Positions 42,115 through 49,180 of a DNA stretch of 64,000 nucleotides are shown one piece after another; positions within the stretch are counted from its first letter, which is position 1; every line of letters begins with the position of its first letter. Under the pieces are notes generated by a model, which saw only the letters and a program-made list of their open reading frames with translations, was not told the origin of the DNA and did not search any database. A program made the position numbers and the translations under genes. The stretch is from NCBI RefSeq assembly GCF_010550245.1, contig NZ_JAAGLU010000002.1, positions 186,001 through 250,000 on the forward strand, given 5' to 3'. This stretch comes from Streptomyces sp. SID12501. Lineage in GTDB: Bacteria > Actinomycetota > Actinomycetes > Streptomycetales > Streptomycetaceae.

Positions 42115-42461
42115 CACCGCGCCTCATGGGCACCCGGCCACCGGGGTGACCCCAGGCACCGGCACCTCGTCGCGCCCCGGTCCGGGCGGACCAGCCGTAC
42201 GAGCCGCAGGCCGAGCCGTACGGCGGGACCTACCGGGTCGGGCGGGTAATCCGACTCCTCAGCCCCCGGACCGGCCATGCCCTGGTGGTCGCCGCCTCCA
42301 ACTGGCCGGCTGCGACGGTCGGTACAGCCAGACCTGGGCATTCGGCCGACCGTCCGCCGGCGCACGCGCGTGATTCTCAAACTCCGTTAAGAAACGGCCC
42401 AGTTGATTCACAGGCAGGTTGCTCATGGTTAAACAATGAGCCAAGTCACCGTAAAGTCCGG
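42115..42461. other. Gap with a possible lectin-like relic and an AT-rich promoter segment
   Basis: Two frames give short ricin-like pieces (LLSPRTGHALVVAASN near 42250-42300, then GCDGRYSQTWAFG at about 42313-42350), consistent with a frameshifted remnant. From 42365 the DNA is AT-rich: an inverted repeat GCTCAT/ATGAGC (42422-42441) and TAAAGT (42452) just before the next start suggest the operon promoter. Confidence 0.35.
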
Positions 42462-43073
42462 GTGCCTGTCGTGAACCAGGCACTGCTCGGCGCCGTCGAT
42501 CTCGTCGCCATCGCCGTGCTCGCCTTCGCGGTGTACTTTCCGCGCCACCACCGCAGGGACCTCATCGCCGCCTTCCTCGGCGTGAACGTCGGTGTCCTGG
42601 CCGTCGCGATGGCGCTCAGCTCCTCGTCGGTCGGGATCGGGCTGGGGATGGGACTGTTCGGGGTCCTGTCGATCATCCGGCTGCGGTCGTACGAGATCGC
42701 GCAGCACGAGATCGCGTACTACTTCTCCGCGCTCGCCCTCGGCCTGCTCGCCGGGCTCCCCACGAGCGTCAACGTGCTGACGTGCGCCCTGATGGGCCTG
42801 ATCGTCCTCACCATGTACGTCGGCGACCACCCCCGGCTCTTCGGGCGGCACCGGCAGCTCAGCCTCCGGCTCGACTCCGCGTACACCGACGACGAGGCCC
42901 TGCGGGCACATCTGGAGGTGCTGCTCGGCGGGCGCGTGGTGAACATGTCGGTCAGGGGCGTCGACCTCGTCAACGACACGACCCAGGTCGACGTACGGTA
43001 CGTCGTCACCGAAGGCTCGCAGGCGCCCCAGGAAGCCGGAACCGCCCCCGCACGACAAGGAGTCGGGGCGTGA
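42462..43073 (+). CDS. DUF4956 membrane protein
   Basis: About 203 aa with four hydrophobic segments: LLGAVDLVAIAVLAFAVYF, FLGVNVGVLAVAMAL, IGLGMGLFGVLSIIRLRS and ALMGLIVLTMYV. The motif FGVLSIIRLRSYEIAQHEIAYYFSALALG, seen here in part, is typical of DUF4956. A cytosolic C-terminal domain of 75 residues follows. GTG 42462 has no good ribosome site; TAAAGT six bases before suggests a leaderless message. GTG 42471 is an alternative. It is coupled by GTGA to a VTC-domain gene, the standard partner. Confidence 0.82.
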   Translation: MPVVNQALLGAVDLVAIAVLAFAVYFPRHHRRDLIAAFLGVNVGVLAVAMALSSSSVGIGLGMGLFGVLSIIRLRSYEIAQHEIAYYFSALALGLLAGLPTSVNVLTCALMGLIVLTMYVGDHPRLFGRHRQLSLRLDSAYTDDEALRAHLEVLLGGRVVNMSVRGVDLVNDTTQVDVRYVVTEGSQAPQEAGTAPARQGVGA

Positions 43074-43906
43074 CCGCGCCCGCCTCCCTCGCTCTCGCCC
43101 CGATGGTCGGTGCCCTGCGTCCGATCGGGCTCGACGAACTCGTCGCACGGGCCTCGCTGTTGACCCGCCTGGACCGCAAGTACATGCTGCCGATCCGTGA
43201 ACTCCCGCTGGTCATCGGTGGGTTGGGTGAGGACATGCAGGTTCAGGTTCTGGAGATGGCCGGGGAGCGGGACTTCGGATACCGGTCGGTCTACTACGAC
43301 ACCCCGGAACTGGACGCCTACCTGCGCACCGCGCGCCGCCGCCGGCGCCGCTTCAAGCTGCGTGTCCGTACGTATCTCGACTCCGGCGACCACTACTTCG
43401 AGGTCAAGACGAGCGGCCCGCGCGGTACCACCGTCAAGCAGCGCATCCCGTACGACGGAGACCTGTGGAGGCTGTCCCCCGAGGCGCGCGCGTACGCCGA
43501 CGAGGTGCTCGCCGGGGCCGGGATCGACTCCGGCGGGTTCAGGTTCGTCCCCACGTTGGTCACGTCGTACCGGCGTACGACCCTGTTCCTGCCCCTGAGC
43601 GACAGCAGGGTGACCGTCGACACCGGGCTGACCTGGACGCTGCCCGACGGGACCGGACTCGGTACCCCGGACCGGGCCGTCGTCGAGACCAAGTCCGGGC
43701 GGGCCGGGTCGGAGGCCGACCGGCTCCTGTGGTCGCTGAAACACCGGCCGGTCACTGTCTCCAAGTACGGCACCGGTCTCGCCGCGCTGCGGCCCGGACT
43801 GCCCGCCCACCGGTGGCTGCCCGTTCTGCGTCGCCACTTTCCGACCCCACCTCACGCACTTCACACACCTCACATGCTTCACACACTTCACGGGAGGCCG
43901 GCATGA
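43070..43906 (+). CDS. VTC-domain protein (polyphosphate-polymerase-like)
   Basis: 278 aa with the triphosphate-tunnel pattern of VTC domains: LLTRLDRKYMLP, YRSVYYDTPELDAYL, RRRFKLRVRTYLDSGDHYFE, VTVDTGLTW and AVVETKSG, giving alternating basic and acidic residues lining the tunnel. In yeast Vtc4 this fold makes polyphosphate; bacterial members beside DUF4956 and CotH-like or carbohydrate-binding proteins have unproven roles. The C-terminus has a small His/Thr/Leu repeat (HALHTPHMLHTLH). Overlaps: GTGA with the gene before, ATGA with the one after. Confidence 0.85.
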   Translation: MTAPASLALAPMVGALRPIGLDELVARASLLTRLDRKYMLPIRELPLVIGGLGEDMQVQVLEMAGERDFGYRSVYYDTPELDAYLRTARRRRRRFKLRVRTYLDSGDHYFEVKTSGPRGTTVKQRIPYDGDLWRLSPEARAYADEVLAGAGIDSGGFRFVPTLVTSYRRTTLFLPLSDSRVTVDTGLTWTLPDGTGLGTPDRAVVETKSGRAGSEADRLLWSLKHRPVTVSKYGTGLAALRPGLPAHRWLPVLRRHFPTPPHALHTPHMLHTLHGRPA

Positions 43907-45816
43907 GCACGTACAAACTGGCGGGTGTGCTCGCCTCGGTCGGACTTGCCGGCGCCGCGCTCGCGGGGTGCTCGTCGAGCGACAACTCCGGTTCCTCGTC
44001 GGCGGCTTCGGGGTCGGGCTCGTCGTCGGCCGCGGCGGCCGTTGACGGGTCCCAGAAGGCAGCCGCCGTGCTCGCCGACAACCAGGACGTCCACGCCGAG
44101 ACCGGGGACACGGATACGGATACGGACGCGGATGCTGATGCTGATGCTGATGCGGCCGGGGCCGACGTTGTGGGCATCGAGCTGACGGGCGACTCCGCCT
44201 CCTCGGACGGGGAGGGGGAGGGGGAGGGGGTGAGTGTCGACGGGGCGACCGTCACGATCAGCGCCGAGGGCACCTACCGGATCGGCGGCAGCCTCGAAGA
44301 CGGGCAGCTCGTGGTCACCGCTCCCAAGGCCAAGGTGACGCTGATCCTCGACGGCGCGAGGATCGCCAACTCCAAGGGCGCCGCGATCGACGTCACCGAC
44401 GCCGACGAGGTCGTGGTCGTCCTCGCCGACGGCAGCGAGAACACCCTCGGCGACACCGGTACGTACGCCGAGGACGCGAAGGCGAACGCGGCCCTTCACA
44501 GCGCCGCCGACCTGACCATCGGCGGCAGCGGCTCGCTCACCGTGAAGGGCAACGGCGCCGACGGGATCACCAGCACGGACGGCCTGGTGATCCAGGGCGG
44601 CACTGTCACCGTCGACGCCGCCGACGACGGCATCCGCGGCAAGGACTACGTGGTGGTGAGCGGCGGCACAGTCACCGTCACGGCAGGGGGCGACGGGCTC
44701 AGGGCCGACAACACCGAGGACACCGACCGGGGTTACGTCTCCGTCAGCAGTGGCACCGTGAAGGTGACCAGCGCGGGCGACGGCATCGACGCGGCCACCG
44801 ACCTCGTCGTCACCGGCGGGAAGGTCACCGTCACCAGCGAGGCTTCCGACGACTCCGACGATTCCGACGACTCCGACGACTCCTCCCCCCATGGGTTGAA
44901 GTCGGGCGTCATCACGGTCCTGGAGGGCGGCAGCGTCGACGTCACGTCCTCCGCCGACGCCGTGCACGGCGACGGGGCCGTCCACCTCGGCGGGGCCGCC
45001 GCCACTCTCGCCGCCGGCGACGACGGGGTGCACGCGGAGGGCGACCTCGTCATCAGCGCGGGCACGGTGAGGATCACGCGGTCGAACGAGGGACTGGAGG
45101 GCAAGGACATCCTCGTCAGCGGCGGTTCGACCGACGTCACCTCCGGCGACGACGGCGTCAACGCGTCCGGCAACGAGGCGACTTCGAGCGAAGAGGGCGA
45201 CCAGGGCGACCGGGGAGGCTTCGGCGGCGGGGGCCCCGGCGGAGGCGGGAGCGGAGAGGGCGTCGGCGAATACACCGTCAAGGTGACCGGCGGCACCCTG
45301 GTCATCGACGCCGAGGGCGACGGCCTCGACTCCAACGGGAACGCCGAGATCAGCGGCGGCACCGTCGTCGTCAACGGCCCGGAGCGCAACGGCAACGGCG
45401 CGCTCGACGTCAACGGCACCCTCACCGTGGGCGGCGGCTCGCTGCTCGCCGCCGGCAGCTCGGGCATGGTCGTCGCCCCCGACGCCGAGTCCGGGCAGGG
45501 CTGGCTCTCGGCCACGCTCGACACGGCCGTCCAGGCGGGCACCACCGTGCACATCGCCGACTCCGACGGCAAGGTCGTGGCGTCGTACGTCACCTCGAAG
45601 GCCGTCCAGAACATCGTCTACTCCGGCAAGGGCATCGAGAACGGCGAGGAGTACACCGTCCACACCGGCGGCAGCACCTCGGGCACCGACACCGGCGGTC
45701 TGGCCGGGTCGGGTGAACTGGGTTCCGCCGAGAAGATCGCCACGGTCACGGCGGGCGAGGCCCCGGAGGGCGGCGGCTTCGGCGGAGGTGGCGGAGGCGG
45801 GGGCGGTCGCCCGTAG
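43903..45816 (+). CDS. Lipoprotein with carbohydrate-binding-type beta-helix repeats
   Basis: 637 aa. The signal peptide ends in lipobox LAGC-SSS. A linker holds an in-frame TDTDTDADADADADA tract. From about residue 105 a right-handed beta-helix is indicated by repeated GG.V.VTSAGDGIDA-like units (GGTVTVDAADDGIRG, SGTVKVTSAGDGIDA, GGTVVVNGPERNGNG), as in Cthe_2159-type carbohydrate-binding proteins. Regular D/N-G positions suggest calcium and acidic-polysaccharide binding. It also carries DDSDDSDDSDDS and a Gly-rich C-terminus. It completes the DUF4956/VTC operon and probably works at the cell surface. Confidence 0.83.
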   Translation: MSTYKLAGVLASVGLAGAALAGCSSSDNSGSSSAASGSGSSSAAAAVDGSQKAAAVLADNQDVHAETGDTDTDTDADADADADAAGADVVGIELTGDSASSDGEGEGEGVSVDGATVTISAEGTYRIGGSLEDGQLVVTAPKAKVTLILDGARIANSKGAAIDVTDADEVVVVLADGSENTLGDTGTYAEDAKANAALHSAADLTIGGSGSLTVKGNGADGITSTDGLVIQGGTVTVDAADDGIRGKDYVVVSGGTVTVTAGGDGLRADNTEDTDRGYVSVSSGTVKVTSAGDGIDAATDLVVTGGKVTVTSEASDDSDDSDDSDDSSPHGLKSGVITVLEGGSVDVTSSADAVHGDGAVHLGGAAATLAAGDDGVHAEGDLVISAGTVRITRSNEGLEGKDILVSGGSTDVTSGDDGVNASGNEATSSEEGDQGDRGGFGGGGPGGGGSGEGVGEYTVKVTGGTLVIDAEGDGLDSNGNAEISGGTVVVNGPERNGNGALDVNGTLTVGGGSLLAAGSSGMVVAPDAESGQGWLSATLDTAVQAGTTVHIADSDGKVVASYVTSKAVQNIVYSGKGIENGEEYTVHTGGSTSGTDTGGLAGSGELGSAEKIATVTAGEAPEGGGFGGGGGGGGGRP

Positions 45817-45899
45817 GGCCTGTCCGGTGGTGGCGTCACTTGTCCGTGATCGTGGCCGCCGTATGCCCCTCATGCCGGGGGATACGCCCCGATCGGGAT

Positions 45900-45924
45900 G
45901 TCTTCATCCCGTCGGCCTGGGTAC
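45900..45924 (+). promoter_or_regulatory. SigB-type promoter
   Basis: GTCT-N15-GGGTAC fits the Streptomyces SigB consensus (GNNT-N14-16-GGGTAC/T). It ends 57 bp before the SRPBCC gene, leaving room for an mRNA leader with a strong ribosome site. Confidence 0.65.
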
Positions 45925-45980
45925 CCGAGTCTGTGCGGAAGACCGCCAATGCCGCCAACACCTCATATAAGGAGGAAAGC

Positions 45981-46610
45981 ATGAGCACGGTCAAGGAAGT
46001 CGTGGACGTGGAAGTTCCCGTCCACACCGCCTACAGCCAGTGGACTCAGTTCGAAGAGTTCCCGAAGTTCATGGAAGGCGTCGAGGAGGTCAAGCAGCTG
46101 GACGACCGGCACAACCACTGGACCACCAAGATCGGTGGGGTGAAGCGCGAGTTCGACACCGAGATCGTCGACCAGCTCCAGGACGACCGGATCACCTGGC
46201 GTTCCGTCGGCGGCGACACCCATCAGCGCGGCTCGGTCCGGTTCGAGCGTCTCGACGAGACGCACACCCGGGTGGAGCTGACGATGGAGGTCGAGCCCAC
46301 CGGCATGGTCGAGAAGGGCGCGGACGCGCTCGGCATCATCGACCGCCGCGTCAAGGGCGACCTGCACCGCTTCAAGGACTACGTCGAGGAGCACGGCGGC
46401 GAGACGGGCGCCTGGCGCGGACGCATCCGCCCCGGAGACGCGGGTACCACCGAGACACCCGGTACCACCGGTACCGCCGGGACACCCGGGATGCCTGGGA
46501 CCACTGGAACGACCCGTATGCCCGGTGCTCCCCACACTCCCCACACCCCTGGTACCCCCGGTACCCGTGGCACGCCGGGTACTCCCGGCACCCCCGGTCC
46601 GCTCGTCTGA
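45981..46610 (+). CDS. SRPBCC (polyketide cyclase-like) protein with collagen-like tail
   Basis: 209 aa. AAGGAGG lies 7 bases before the ATG, so the start is firm. Residues 1-150 are an SRPBCC/START-like fold: VDVEVPVHTAYSQWTQFEEF, HWTTKIGGVKREFDTEI, ITWRSVGGDTHQRGSVRF, ETHTRVELTMEVEP. Small stand-alone members are frequent stress proteins in Streptomyces. Residues 155-209 are a Gly/Pro/Thr tail with collagen-like G-T-P-G triplets, far beyond the domain. The SigB-type promoter upstream suggests induction by osmotic or oxidative stress. Confidence 0.85.
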   Translation: MSTVKEVVDVEVPVHTAYSQWTQFEEFPKFMEGVEEVKQLDDRHNHWTTKIGGVKREFDTEIVDQLQDDRITWRSVGGDTHQRGSVRFERLDETHTRVELTMEVEPTGMVEKGADALGIIDRRVKGDLHRFKDYVEEHGGETGAWRGRIRPGDAGTTETPGTTGTAGTPGMPGTTGTTRMPGAPHTPHTPGTPGTRGTPGTPGTPGPLV

Positions 46611-46670
46611 GCACTGAGGCCTGGATTCAGAGGCCTGGGTTCTGAGGCCTGAGCCCTCCCCCTCCACCCC

Positions 46671-46696
46671 GATGGGCGCCGTACGCGGCGCCCATC
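46671..46696 (+). terminator. Intrinsic terminator
   Basis: Perfect 10-bp stem GATGGGCGCC/GGCGCCCATC with a GTACGC loop, then ggtttgt. It lies between convergent genes. Just before it gaggcctg occurs three times (46613-46652). Confidence 0.8.
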
Positions 46697-46751
46697 GGTT
46701 TGTACTCTCCGGTACTCCCCTCGTACTCCCCTCGTACTCCTCCGCAGGACG

Positions 46752-47831
46752 CTAGGCCGAGCGCCGCCGCTCACTTGCTGTCGGCCAGTCCCCGCGCAGT
46801 CCGGTGGCGCCCTCGCGCCAGGCGGTGAGCAGCCTGTCCGCGAGGCGGTTCTCGAGGTGGGTGGTCGCGTGGATGCCGAACACCACGTCGGCGTCCAGGT
46901 GCGGTTCGCCCTCCAGGAGTCCGCCCACGACGTCGTGCCGTACGACCTGTTCGTGCACCGCGTCCGCCGTCACGTGCTCGGTGTAGAACCGCACGGCGGC
47001 CGGGCCGGCGCCCACGCGGCGCATCGCCTCGGCGAGGCGGCGCGAGCCCGGGGACGAGGTCACCTCGACGGCCGCGAAGTGCCCGACGAGCGCAGCGCGC
47101 AGCGCGCGGTGCAGACCGAACAGGGACATCAGGTTGACGGTGGCGAGCATCTCGGCCGGCGCCGCGTCGACGTAGTGGCCGTACGTGGTGTCCAGCCGCA
47201 GGTCCTCCATGAGGTCGGCGAACAACTGCGCGTGGATCTCGTCGGCGCGGCCCCCGCCGAACTCGTCGAACTCCACGGCGACCATGGCCGCCTTGGCCCG
47301 GCCGTGGAGCCGGGGGATGACCCAGGCGTGCGGGTCGGCTTCCTTGAGGTGGTAGAGGGAGCGCGCCGCCGCGTACGCGCGCACGTGATCGAGGGTGCCT
47401 TCGTCCCGGAGGAAGTACGAGACGCCGGTGCCGTCGTCGCCGACCGGTTCGAGCTGGAGTTCGTCCAGCGCCTGTTCCGCCGTCTCCGCGTCGTCGATGG
47501 GCACGTCCCTGCGCAGTGCGCCCAGGAAGACCTCCTCCATCGCACCGCGGCAGGCCAGCAGACCGCTGTCCCACTCAAGGCTGTCGGGGACGTCATGGAA
47601 GCCCTGGTAGTGCAGCTCGTAGAGGATGTAGAGGGCGAGTTGCAGGTCGTCGCCGTACGGGGAGCGGTTGTCGGGAGACGGGACGGGAAGCGGCGTACTC
47701 CCGGCGTCCGTTCCCCGCAGCCGGGCCGTCACCGCGGCGGAGAGCGGGCCGCGCGGCTCGGGCAGCGGCGGGGGACGGAGCCGGAACTGCTGCCGGGCGA
47801 GGGCGGGGGAGGGAGTGGGGGCGCCGGTCAT
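46752..47831 (-). CDS. Iron-containing redox enzyme family protein (heme-oxygenase-like fold)
   Basis: 359 aa. Alpha-helical, with LALYILYELHYQGFHDV, EVFLGALRR, AVEFDEFGGGRADEIHAQLF, HYVDAAPAEMLATVNLMSLF and FYTEHVTADAVHEQVV, a pattern of Glu and His residues fitting the di-iron site of heme-oxygenase-like oxidases. The reaction is not known for this subgroup. The start overlaps the CDGSH gene's stop (ATGA), and a methyltransferase gene comes before that. The three-gene set looks like a conserved Streptomyces unit. Confidence 0.83.
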   Translation of the reverse strand: MTGAPTPSPALARQQFRLRPPPLPEPRGPLSAAVTARLRGTDAGSTPLPVPSPDNRSPYGDDLQLALYILYELHYQGFHDVPDSLEWDSGLLACRGAMEEVFLGALRRDVPIDDAETAEQALDELQLEPVGDDGTGVSYFLRDEGTLDHVRAYAAARSLYHLKEADPHAWVIPRLHGRAKAAMVAVEFDEFGGGRADEIHAQLFADLMEDLRLDTTYGHYVDAAPAEMLATVNLMSLFGLHRALRAALVGHFAAVEVTSSPGSRRLAEAMRRVGAGPAAVRFYTEHVTADAVHEQVVRHDVVGGLLEGEPHLDADVVFGIHATTHLENRLADRLLTAWREGATGLRGDWPTASERRRSA

Positions 47832-48064
47832 GAGGTCTTGCCTTCCTGTCCTTCCTTCTCGGACGGTTTGCGGCAGCGGCGGCGGTGGCTGGTGTCGCAC
47901 CAGGGGAAGTCGCGGCTGCGGCGGCAGGTGCAGATCGCCACGGTGAAGCGGCGGGAGACGAACACCTCGCCGTCCTCGCCGACCACCTCGACCGGGCCCT
48001 CGACGAGCAGAGGGCCGTCGCGCTGGACGCGGACACGGCGGGGACGCTCAGGCGTGTTCGCCAC
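47828..48064 (-). CDS. CDGSH iron-sulfur protein
   Basis: 78 aa. The cluster motif is CTCRRSRDFPWCDTSH, the C-x-C-x2-S-x3-P-x-C-D-x-(S/T)-H signature with the 3 Cys and 1 His ligands of a labile [2Fe-2S] centre. By family it is a small redox or cluster-transfer protein. It is coupled to the iron redox enzyme by ATGA and to the methyltransferase by a 17-base overlap, so it may feed electrons or iron to the enzyme. Confidence 0.9.
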   Translation of the reverse strand: MANTPERPRRVRVQRDGPLLVEGPVEVVGEDGEVFVSRRFTVAICTCRRSRDFPWCDTSHRRRCRKPSEKEGQEGKTS

Positions 48065-48773
48065 GGATCACCACCAGCTCCTCCGTCGTTCCCTCGTCCG
48101 TTCCACGGCCTGCCGCCGTCAGCCCCTGCTCCCGCAGCCAGGTGAGCCGGGAACGCAGCACCCGGCCGTAGGGCAGCAGGGCTCGGTCGACGACCTGCGC
48201 GCGCAGCCCGGCCTTCTCCAGGCGGGCCAGCGTCGCGTCGACGCCGCACAGGTGCGAGTGCACGATCAGCAGGGTCCCGTTCGGCCGGAGGACCGTCGGC
48301 GCGGTGTCACAGATGCGGTCGATCAGCAGACGGCCGTCCTGGCCGGCGTCCCAGGCCCTGGCGAGACCCCGGGGCGGCGCGATGCCGGGGGCGGGCACGT
48401 AGGGCGGGTTGCTGATGACCAGGTCGAAGCGGCTGCCGGGTACGGCCGACGCCAGGTCGCCGTGGCGTACGCGCAGGGACTGTCCGTTCAGCAGGGCGTT
48501 CAGCCGGGCGGTGGCGAGCGCCCGCCAGGAGATGTCGACGGCGGTGACCCGGCCGCCGAGCCGGGCCGCCTCGACGGCGAGCATGCCGCTGCCGGTGCCC
48601 AGGTCCAGTACGTCCGTCCCCGCCGAGACGCCCTCTCGGCGGATCGCCTGCCTCAGGAGCCGGGTGTCGGTCTGGGGTGCGTACACGCCCCGGGGCACCC
48701 AGCAGCGGAGCCGGGGGGCGCTGGAGGGCTCAGGGAGTTGCTTGAGAGTGCGGTTGTCGACAAGTGCTCGCAC
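48048..48773 (-). CDS. SAM-dependent methyltransferase, HemK/PrmC-like
   Basis: 241 aa. SAM motif VLDLGTGSGMLAVEAA, acidic strand VTAVDIS, and catalytic NPPY (LVISNPPYVPAP), the signature of N-methyltransferases acting on glutamine or adenine. The N-terminal helper domain of true PrmC is short here, nearer the HemK2/MTQ2 type. GTG 48773 follows GGAG by 5 bases. It is the first gene of the three-gene iron operon; the substrate is not predictable from sequence. Confidence 0.82.
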   Translation of the reverse strand: MRALVDNRTLKQLPEPSSAPRLRCWVPRGVYAPQTDTRLLRQAIRREGVSAGTDVLDLGTGSGMLAVEAARLGGRVTAVDISWRALATARLNALLNGQSLRVRHGDLASAVPGSRFDLVISNPPYVPAPGIAPPRGLARAWDAGQDGRLLIDRICDTAPTVLRPNGTLLIVHSHLCGVDATLARLEKAGLRAQVVDRALLPYGRVLRSRLTWLREQGLTAAGRGTDEGTTEELVVIRGEHA

Positions 48774-48902
48774 GATCGCTCCGACGTAGGGGACAGACGG
48801 CCCACTGCGCGGACACGAGCCGGCAGCGACACCACGAGTACCCCCTGGCAGCAGACGTAACGGGCGAAAAGCGTGTCCATCCGCCTCCTCAGAGTCACCC
48901 AC

Positions 48903-49023
48903 CTCCTGAGGTCATCGCGTCCAGCGCCGCGAACGGCCCGTCGAGCAGGAACAGCGGGTTCTCGGCACGGGCGATGGCGACGCGTTGTGCTGCCCGCCGG
49001 AGCTCTCCACCAAGAGCCGGTCT
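48903..49023 (-). pseudogene. Relic of an ABC transporter ATPase
   Basis: Leftward, one frame reads LGGELRRAAQRVAIARAENP followed by LFLLDGPFAALDAMT. This is recognisable as signature motif plus Walker B of an SsuB/TauB-type ATPase (LSGG...QRVAIARA, then LLLDEPFGALDA) with the catalytic Glu changed to Gly and residues lost. Only about 40 codons survive, in the 407-bp gap between the methyltransferase and the exoprotein gene. The rest of the gap shows no gene. Confidence 0.6.
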
Positions 49024-49180
49024 CTGGAACAATCCGCTGCTCGCTTGTCACTTGCATGCCATACGCTGCACTACTCGGCAGCGTCCACGCACCAGTCGTT
49101 GGTGCGAGGGGGGACACGCGGCCCTTCGATTCCTTTCCGCCCGGTGAGCACCGGGCGTCTTCTGTGGGGGTTTCAGCACT

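Noticed and set aside
40390..46605. Tandem tracts as CRISPR or minisatellite arrays
   Set aside because: Units are 6-12 bp, in frame inside genes, with no spacer structure.
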